From: Streptomyces sp. 2114.4
GTDB lineage: Bacteria; Actinomycetota; Actinomycetes; Streptomycetales; Streptomycetaceae
Direction of reading: 5' to 3'
Length of the DNA stretch: 64,000 nucleotides
Assembly: GCF_900187385.1 (NCBI RefSeq)
Contig: NZ_FYEY01000001.1
Coordinates: 1,550,001 to 1,614,000 of the forward strand
Within the stretch, counting starts at the first letter, position 1. The number at the start of each line of letters is the position of its first letter. A program made the translations under genes and the position numbers. Under the pieces are notes generated by a model, which saw only the letters and a program-made list of their open reading frames with translations, was not told the origin of the DNA and did not search any database. This document shows, one piece after another, positions 58,573 through 64,000 of the stretch.

Positions 58573-59508
58573 ATGACACTTACCGTTACCGTGCGCGACT
58601 ACCGCCCCGCCGATGCCAAGGCCGTCGCCGACCTGCGGCGGGCCGTCCTGCCCTACCGGCTCGCCACCCCGCGGGGCATCGCCTGGGAGGTCTCCGCCGC
58701 CCCCGCGGCGCAGCGCCTGCGACTGAGCGTCGCGCAACGGGACGGCAGGATCGTCGGCGCGGTCCAGGCAGGGGTGCTGCACGACGCCGAGGTCCCCGGC
58801 CAGGCCGCGGTGTCCCTTCAGGTCCATCCCGGGCACCGCGGCCGGGGTGTCGGCCATGCCCTGCTGACCTCGGCCGAGGACCACCTCTTCGCGGCCGGTG
58901 CCGACCGGATCTTCGTCTGGGCGACCGACGAGCCCGGCACAGCGGCCTTCGCGCAGCGCCACGGCTACCGCCGTGCCCGCCCGGCCCACTACCTGCGCCT
59001 CGACCTCACGGCGGGCGGCCTGCCGTCGCTCCCCTCCGCGCTGCCCTCCGGCGTCCGGCTGCACACCGGCGCGGACTTCGAGGCCGACCCGCGCCTGCTG
59101 TACGCCGCGGATACCGAGATCAGCGCCGACGAACCGGGCGAGGTGACCCTCGACGCCATGGCCTACGAGGACTGGCTGCTGCATGTCTGGGAACACCCCC
59201 ATCTCGATCCTGACCTGACCTCGGTGGTGACCGTGGACGGGGAGATCGCCTCCTTCGCCCTGGCCGCGACGGACGGTGACACCCGCTACTCCTCCGCGAT
59301 GACCGGCACCCGCCGCGCCTTCCGAGGCCGGGGCCTGGCGGGGCTGGCCAAGGCCTTCTCCCTCCACCGCGCCCGCGACGCGGGATGCACCGAGGCCTTC
59401 ACCCACAACGACGCCGGCAACACGGCGATGCTCGCCGTCAACCGCGCCTTCGGCTACCGGCCGTTCGCCGCGGCGTGGCGGTATGTGCGGGAAAGGGCGG
59501 CGGACTGA
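58573..59508 (+). CDS. tandem GNAT N-acetyltransferase
   Basis: 311 residues with two GNAT folds. The first (about 1-150) has the acetyl-CoA motif VHPGHRGRGVGHALLTSAEDHL; the second (about 160-311) has TRRAFRGRGLAGLAKAFSLHRARDAG. Such double-domain proteins include MshD (mycothiol synthase), but the sequence here does not have the MshD hallmarks clearly, so the acceptor is unknown. The ATG at 58573 follows a leaderless-type TACCGT. It converges on a methyltransferase gene 22 nt away. Confidence 0.85.
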   Translation: MTLTVTVRDYRPADAKAVADLRRAVLPYRLATPRGIAWEVSAAPAAQRLRLSVAQRDGRIVGAVQAGVLHDAEVPGQAAVSLQVHPGHRGRGVGHALLTSAEDHLFAAGADRIFVWATDEPGTAAFAQRHGYRRARPAHYLRLDLTAGGLPSLPSALPSGVRLHTGADFEADPRLLYAADTEISADEPGEVTLDAMAYEDWLLHVWEHPHLDPDLTSVVTVDGEIASFALAATDGDTRYSSAMTGTRRAFRGRGLAGLAKAFSLHRARDAGCTEAFTHNDAGNTAMLAVNRAFGYRPFAAAWRYVRERAAD

Positions 59509-59530
59509 CCCGCCCTGACACGCCGCCCGG

Positions 59531-60229
59531 TCACGTCGGTATGCCGGGCGGGAACCCGGCGATCAGCGCATACCGCTCGTCGGTCACCTCCTTGCCCCAC
59601 AGCACCGGGTCGTGCGAAAGGTCCTCGACGTGGGTGTGGGCCGCCAACGGCTCGACCAGGGCGGCGAGTTCGGCGGCCGGGATGCCGATCGGCTCGGCCT
59701 CGCCCCAGCGGCCCTCGACCAGCACCAGCCGCCCGCCGGGAGCGAGCAGTCCGGCCCAGTGGCGCAGGACGGCCGGAGGATCGGGCAGCGCCCACAGGAC
59801 ATGGCGCACCAGGACGGCATCGAACCGATGCTCCCCCACGGGTGGTTCGGCGGCCTCCCCGACCAGGAACGCGGCGTCGTGGCCCGTGAGCTTGCCGCGC
59901 GCCTGCGCGATCATGCGCGGGGAGCGGTCGACGCCCGTGACCTGGTGGCCCTGCTCGGCGGCGAGCAGGGCCAGGCTTCCCGTGCCGCATCCCAGGTCGA
60001 GGACGGCGGCGGGAGCGGACGGGAGCCAGGAGCGCAGCCGGGCGGCCCAGGCGGAGCGGACGGCGGGGTCGCGAAGGCCGTGGTCGGGCTCGTCGTCGAA
60101 GGAGGCGGCGGCCTCTTCCCAGTAGGCGGCGTCGGCGGTCGGCAAGGTCGATTTCCCCTGGTCGGCAGGGGGGTTGGGGAGGTCGGCGGAGGGCTGGGGA
60201 ACCGGGTCGGCGGGCGCTTCGGTACACAT
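59531..60229 (-). CDS. class I SAM-dependent methyltransferase (Methyltransf_11)
   Basis: 232 residues. Motif I is AVLDLGCGTGSLALLAAEQGH, motif II VTGVDRSPRMI, motif III FDAVLVRHVLWALPDPPAVL, with LLAPGGRLVLVEGRW downstream. The type acts on small molecules or quinone/lipid intermediates; substrate unknown. The N-terminus up to about residue 30 is Pro-rich and not conserved, so the ATG at 60229 is provisional. Confidence 0.85.
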   Translation of the reverse strand: MCTEAPADPVPQPSADLPNPPADQGKSTLPTADAAYWEEAAASFDDEPDHGLRDPAVRSAWAARLRSWLPSAPAAVLDLGCGTGSLALLAAEQGHQVTGVDRSPRMIAQARGKLTGHDAAFLVGEAAEPPVGEHRFDAVLVRHVLWALPDPPAVLRHWAGLLAPGGRLVLVEGRWGEAEPIGIPAAELAALVEPLAAHTHVEDLSHDPVLWGKEVTDERYALIAGFPPGIPT

Positions 60230-60424
60230 GAGCCGATGGTGCCAGGGACCACTGACAACGCCGGGCGGACGCGTTCCGGCCGGGCCGGGGGCGCCCTGCG
60301 GCGGGCGCCGGGAAGAGCGCCCGGACAGGGTGAGGGAGTACCGTTGTAGGCGCCGGTCGGATGCGGCGGCGCCGCCCCGGACAGAGCGCCTGCCGCATGG
60401 TGGGACCGGCATTGGACCGGTCAG

Positions 60425-62938
60425 ATGAGCGCTTCCCAGAGCAGCCGTCTCTCCGGAGACGGGGTCTTCGACCTCACACGGACGGCCGTGGTGATGGCCG
60501 ATCGCGCAGGGGTGGCGCAGGGCTGGACCGCGGGCGCCGAGCGGCTTCTCGGCTATCGGGTGTCCGAGGCCGTCGGCCGGCCGCTGGCGGACCTCTTCGC
60601 CGGGGTGGGCGCCGGCTCGGAGCAGGACAGCAGGTGGGAGAGCCGGCTGGCGTCGGCGGACGGCTGGAGCGGGCTGGAGGCCGTACGCCACAAGGACGGG
60701 CACCGGCTCGACCTGGAGTTCCGCGTGCTGCCGGTGATGGATGCCCACAGCGGTTTCTCGCGTCTGGTCCTTGCCGCCGAGATGGCCCGGACGCCGTGGT
60801 CAGGGGCGAGCCGGTCGTTTCTGGAGGGCATTCTCGGCATGTCGCCGATCGGTGTGGCCATGGTCAACGCCGAGCTGCAGTTCGTCTGGCTGAACGACGC
60901 CCTGGAGCAGATGGGCGGTACCAGCCGCGAGCAGCGGCTCGGCAAGCGTCTGGCGGAGGTGCAGCCGGGCCTGGCCGTGGAGGCCATCGAGACGGAGATG
61001 CGCCGGGTGCTGCGTACCGGCACCCCCTCGGTCGGCTACGAGTACCTGGGGCGCCCGCAGTCCGATCCCGAGCGGGAGCACGCCTACTCCACGTCGTTCT
61101 TCCGGCTGGAGGACGAGGCGGGGCAGGTGCTCGGCGTCTGCTACATGGTCCTCGATGTCACGGAGGGTTACCGGGCCCGTCAGCGGATGGCGCTGCTGAA
61201 CAAGGCAGGGGAACGCATCGGCAGCTCGCTGGACGTCTGGCAAACCGCACAGGAACTCGCCGATGCCGCGGTGCCGGATCTCGCCGACTTCGTCACCGTC
61301 GATCTGCTCGATGCGCTGCTCTCCGGGGAGGAGGCGGCCGACCCGCTGGACGCGGCGGATCTGCTGACCATGCGCCGGGCGGGAGCGCAGTCCGTCCACG
61401 AGGGCTGCCCCGAGGCGGTGGTCGCCATCGGGGAGCCGGCCGCCTATCCCCCGTCGGCGCCCGTGGTGGCGAGCCTCACCAAGGGCGATTCCACGCTGCT
61501 CCGAACGCTGGATACCGCCGACGGCGACCCGTGGGACGAGGACCCGGTCCGGGCGGCGCAGCTGCGGGCCGGGGGCTTCCACTCGCTGATGGTGGTGCCG
61601 CTGCGGGCGCGGGGCGTCTTCCTGGGAGCGGCCACGTTCGCCCGCTGGCAGGCCACCGGGCCGTTCCAGTCCGACGACCTGGTGCTCGCCGAGGAATTCG
61701 TCGCCCGCGCCGCGATATCCATCGACAACGCCCGCCGGTACACGCGCGAGCACACCGCGGCCCTCACCCTCCAGCACAGCCTGCTGCCGCACGCGCTGCC
61801 CGAGCAGTGCGCGGTGGAGGCCGCCTACCGCTATCTGCCGGCCGATTCACTGAGCGGGGTAGGCGGCGACTGGTTCGATGTGATCCCGCTGTCCGGGGCC
61901 CGGGTCGCGCTGGTGGTCGGTGATGTGGTCGGCCACGGGATGCATGCCGCGGCCACCATGGGGCGGCTGCGCGCCGCGGTGCAGGCGCTCGCTGACCTGG
62001 ACCTGTCCCCGGAAGAGGTGCTGGCGCATCTGGACGACATGCTCAACCGGGTCGCCCACGACGCGAACGCCGACGACGGGGTCATCGGAGCCACCTGCCT
62101 GTACGCCGTCTACGACCCCGTCAGCTGCCGCTGCACCCTGGCCCGCGCCGGCCACCCCGCGCCGCTGCTCGTCGGCCCCGACGGCGCGGGCAAGCTGCTG
62201 GATCTGCCGACCGGCCCGCCGCTCGGGCTGGGCGGCATGCCCTTCGAATCCGTCGAACTGCCGTTGCGGGAAGGGAGTCTGCTGGCCCTGTACACCAACG
62301 GGCTGCTGCTGGGGAAGGCCCTCGATCTCGACGGAGGGATCACCAGGCTGCGGCAGGCGCTGGCCGATCCCAAGGCTCCGCTGGAGGACCTCTGCGAGAC
62401 GGTGATCGGCGGTCTGCCGGGCGGGCGGCCGGTCGACGATGTGGCGCTGCTGCTGGCACGTACCCGGGCCCTGCCCCGGACCCGGCTGGCCACGTGGGAG
62501 ATTCCCGCCGACCCGTCCGCGGTCGGCGAGGCCCGCCGGACCGCGGCCCGCCTGCTGCGCGAATGGGGTCTGGAAGAACTCGGCTTCTCCACCGAGCTGA
62601 TCGTCAGTGAACTGGTCACCAATGCCATCCGGCACGCCTCCGGGCCGATCGGCCTGCGGATGATCCGCGCGGGGGAACTGATCTGCGAGGTCTCGGACGC
62701 CAGCAGCACCACCCCGCACCTGCGCCATGCGCGGACCACCGACGAGGGCGGCCGCGGGCTGTTCCTCATCGCCCGCTACGCCCAGCGGTGGGGCACCCGC
62801 TACACCGCCCAAGGGAAGATCATCTGGGCCGAACTGCCGCTCGGCCCCACCACCGGGACCGCCCCGCCGGCCGACCTCGGCACGCTCCTCGAAGACCTCG
62901 ACGACCAGGCGGACTTCACGAGCGCGGAGGGGCGGTGA
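60425..62938 (+). CDS. PAS-GAF-PP2C(SpoIIE)-HATPase serine phosphatase
   Basis: 837 residues. Two PAS domains (about 15-115, with AGAERLLGYRVSEAVGRPL; and 130-250), a GAF domain (about 265-440, including LMVVPLRARGVFLGAATFARW), a SpoIIE/PP2C phosphatase (465-670; GGDWFDVIPLSGARVALVVGDVVGHGMHAAATMGRLR binds metal), and a C-terminal anti-sigma HATPase (695-815; SELVTNAIRHAS and GGRGLFLI). Such fusions combine an RsbU-type phosphatase with an RsbW-type kinase and govern anti-sigma/anti-anti-sigma switching. No sigma factor or anti-anti-sigma gene is adjacent. The start has no strong RBS. Confidence 0.92.
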   Translation: MSASQSSRLSGDGVFDLTRTAVVMADRAGVAQGWTAGAERLLGYRVSEAVGRPLADLFAGVGAGSEQDSRWESRLASADGWSGLEAVRHKDGHRLDLEFRVLPVMDAHSGFSRLVLAAEMARTPWSGASRSFLEGILGMSPIGVAMVNAELQFVWLNDALEQMGGTSREQRLGKRLAEVQPGLAVEAIETEMRRVLRTGTPSVGYEYLGRPQSDPEREHAYSTSFFRLEDEAGQVLGVCYMVLDVTEGYRARQRMALLNKAGERIGSSLDVWQTAQELADAAVPDLADFVTVDLLDALLSGEEAADPLDAADLLTMRRAGAQSVHEGCPEAVVAIGEPAAYPPSAPVVASLTKGDSTLLRTLDTADGDPWDEDPVRAAQLRAGGFHSLMVVPLRARGVFLGAATFARWQATGPFQSDDLVLAEEFVARAAISIDNARRYTREHTAALTLQHSLLPHALPEQCAVEAAYRYLPADSLSGVGGDWFDVIPLSGARVALVVGDVVGHGMHAAATMGRLRAAVQALADLDLSPEEVLAHLDDMLNRVAHDANADDGVIGATCLYAVYDPVSCRCTLARAGHPAPLLVGPDGAGKLLDLPTGPPLGLGGMPFESVELPLREGSLLALYTNGLLLGKALDLDGGITRLRQALADPKAPLEDLCETVIGGLPGGRPVDDVALLLARTRALPRTRLATWEIPADPSAVGEARRTAARLLREWGLEELGFSTELIVSELVTNAIRHASGPIGLRMIRAGELICEVSDASSTTPHLRHARTTDEGGRGLFLIARYAQRWGTRYTAQGKIIWAELPLGPTTGTAPPADLGTLLEDLDDQADFTSAEGR

Positions 62939-63241
62939 GGACGGGGAGCCGGGGCAACGGGGAGACGGCGGTCCGGGGAGCCGGGAGGACGGGCGATGCC
63001 CGTTTCCTCCCGCCTGCCTGTGCCCCCGCTTAGCCGCTCCTTAAGCCCGCCCTAAAGATCCTCAGGAACCGCTCTCCAGGGGCAAATCCGCTGTTCAGCG
63101 GGGCTAGCGTGCTTCTCGTAAGGCGGCCCTGCGGGCCGCCGGCGCCGCTCTCCGGGGGAGAGGCCGTGGCCCGTGTCCCGCCCCCCACCATGGTGCCGCC
63201 TCGTACCCCGCTCGATGCAACGGATGAAGGAGACCCCCACG
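62939..63241. other. 303-bp leader region of the LPMO gene
   Basis: After the phosphatase terminator there is a possible -10, TAGCGT (63105-63110), in GGGCTAGCGTGC. Downstream come two perfect hairpins, GGCGGCCC-TGC-GGGCCGCC (63122-63140) and CTCTCC-GGG-GGAGAG (63148-63162), in the 5' untranslated region. No DasR or chitinase box was recognised. Confidence 0.5.
62982..63012 (+). terminator. terminator of the phosphatase gene
   Basis: CGGGAGGA-CGGGC pairs with GCCCG-TT-TCCTCCCG around a 3-nt loop, 44 nt after the stop codon. Only a TT bulge breaks the stem. Confidence 0.7.
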
Positions 63242-64000
63242 ATGACCGCTCGTCGCAAGGCCACCGGAATCGCACTGGCCGGAATCGGCCCGCTCGCGCT
63301 CACCGTGCTCACCGCGAGCCCGGCCGCCGCGCACGGTTCGATGACGGACCCGGTCAGCCGGGTGTCGGCATGCTACGCGGAGGGGCCCGAGAGCCCGAAG
63401 TCCGCGGCGTGCAAGGCGGCCGTGCAGGCCGGCGGCACCCAGGCCTTCTACGACTGGAACGGTGTACGGGACGGCGAGGCAGGCGGCCGGTCCAAATCGC
63501 GCATCCCCGACGGCAAGCTGTGCAGCGCCAACAACCCCGAGTACAAGGGCCTGGACCTGCCCCGTGCCGACTGGCCCTCCTCCAGGATGCGGGCGGGCAG
63601 CCACACTTTCCGCTACAAGGCCACCGCGCCCCACAAGGGGTACTTCGAGCTGTACCTCACCAAGAGCAGCTACCACCCGGCCAAGCCGCTGAAGTGGTCC
63701 GACCTGGAGTCGAAGCCGTTCGCGAAGGTCACCGACCCGAAGCTGACCAACGGGGAGTACGTCTTCAACGGCAAGGTGCCGGCCCGGTCCGGGCGCCATC
63801 TCATCTACAGCATCTGGCAGCGGTCGGACAGCGCCGAGGCGTTCTACACCTGCTCGGACGTCGTCTTCGGGAAGGACAGCGGCCAGGCGGCGGCGAAGCC
63901 CGCGCCGACCGCCTCGGCGCCGACCGCCCGCCGGCTCGCGGCGGGCGCCGGCAAGTCGTCGATGGACATGAGCGGGCACGACCACGGAGGCAGCGGCTCC
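63242..64000 (+). CDS. lytic polysaccharide monooxygenase, AA10 family (5' part)
   Basis: 253 residues are present and the frame runs past the window end. The signal peptide ends at AAA, so His31 becomes the N-terminal copper ligand (HGSMTDPVSR). The second ligand is in KATAPHKGYFELYL (His131), with an aromatic axial residue in EAFYTCSDVVF. This is the histidine brace of AA10 enzymes that oxidise chitin or cellulose. After the catalytic domain (to about 212) comes an Ala/Thr/Pro linker and MDMSGHDHGGSGS, a His/Met tail that may bind copper. AGGAG precedes the ATG by 8 nt. Confidence 0.94.
   Translation, partial: MTARRKATGIALAGIGPLALTVLTASPAAAHGSMTDPVSRVSACYAEGPESPKSAACKAAVQAGGTQAFYDWNGVRDGEAGGRSKSRIPDGKLCSANNPEYKGLDLPRADWPSSRMRAGSHTFRYKATAPHKGYFELYLTKSSYHPAKPLKWSDLESKPFAKVTDPKLTNGEYVFNGKVPARSGRHLIYSIWQRSDSAEAFYTCSDVVFGKDSGQAAAKPAPTASAPTARRLAAGAGKSSMDMSGHDHGGSGS

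Noticed and set aside
58573..59508. mycothiol synthase mshD
   Set aside because: The double GNAT layout fits, but I cannot confirm MshD-specific residues, so a gene symbol is not justified.

Overview
The window looks like a chromosomal segment of a Streptomyces or close relative. The DNA is very GC-rich, third codon positions are almost all G or C, GTG starts are common, and many genes have a TANNNT hexamer 6-8 nt before the start codon, the usual layout of leaderless actinobacterial transcripts. One leucine TTA codon (the bldA codon) was noticed. Most content is ordinary housekeeping or accessory metabolism, regulators and transporters. I see no rRNA, tRNA, CRISPR array, IS element, prophage or classical biosynthetic cluster.

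Layout. 1-11.3 kb: NUDIX hydrolase, ABC-F ATPase, cytochrome P450 facing a [2Fe-2S] thioredoxin-fold ferredoxin, an OmpR/HisKA two-component pair, an ArsR-MFS efflux pair with a 38-nt operator, a sulfite-oxidase-fold molybdoenzyme with its cytochrome b, and a TTA-containing TPR-like protein. 11.6-17 kb: FAD dehydrogenase, DMT transporter, second NUDIX, two DUF202 membrane proteins, MBL hydrolase. 17-24.5 kb: an APH-kinase/acyl-CoA dehydrogenase operon, a MerR regulator, a methyltransferase, and an SDR/acyl-CoA ligase/TetR group. The two metabolic groups carry the same operator and resemble parts of a levulinate or 4-hydroxyacid pathway. 24.7-34 kb: NamZ-type muramidase, MHS transporter, LysR regulator with an exported Ntn-hydrolase acylase, amidase. 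34-42 kb: SoxR, MaoC and two TetR genes linked by an identical 16-bp operator, two unknown proteins (one AT-richer with two membrane helices), and an ADH/ALDH pair. 42-50.6 kb: lipoprotein, broken MFS pseudogene, CitMHS transporter, TetR, homogentisate dioxygenase with a GntR/UTRA regulator, and an MFS transporter. 50.8-64 kb: an orphan type-ISP-like specificity domain, small conserved genes, GDSL lipase, YoaK protein, AAA ATPase, pirin, GntR with dimethylargininase, tandem GNAT, methyltransferase, PAS-GAF-PP2C-HATPase phosphatase, and an AA10 lytic polysaccharide monooxygenase cut by the window end.

The least expected signals are non-coding. Two homologous 175-218 bp elements lie head to head between convergent genes (48.66-49.16 kb); their hairpins keep a 13-nt loop while the stems differ by paired changes. 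Short palindromic repeats are inserted in frame in two proteins, both encoding a PTPxR peptide. Period-7 microsatellites sit just upstream of four genes. A hairpin appears to sequester the ribosome binding site of the acylase. These are read by eye; no search or folding program was run.
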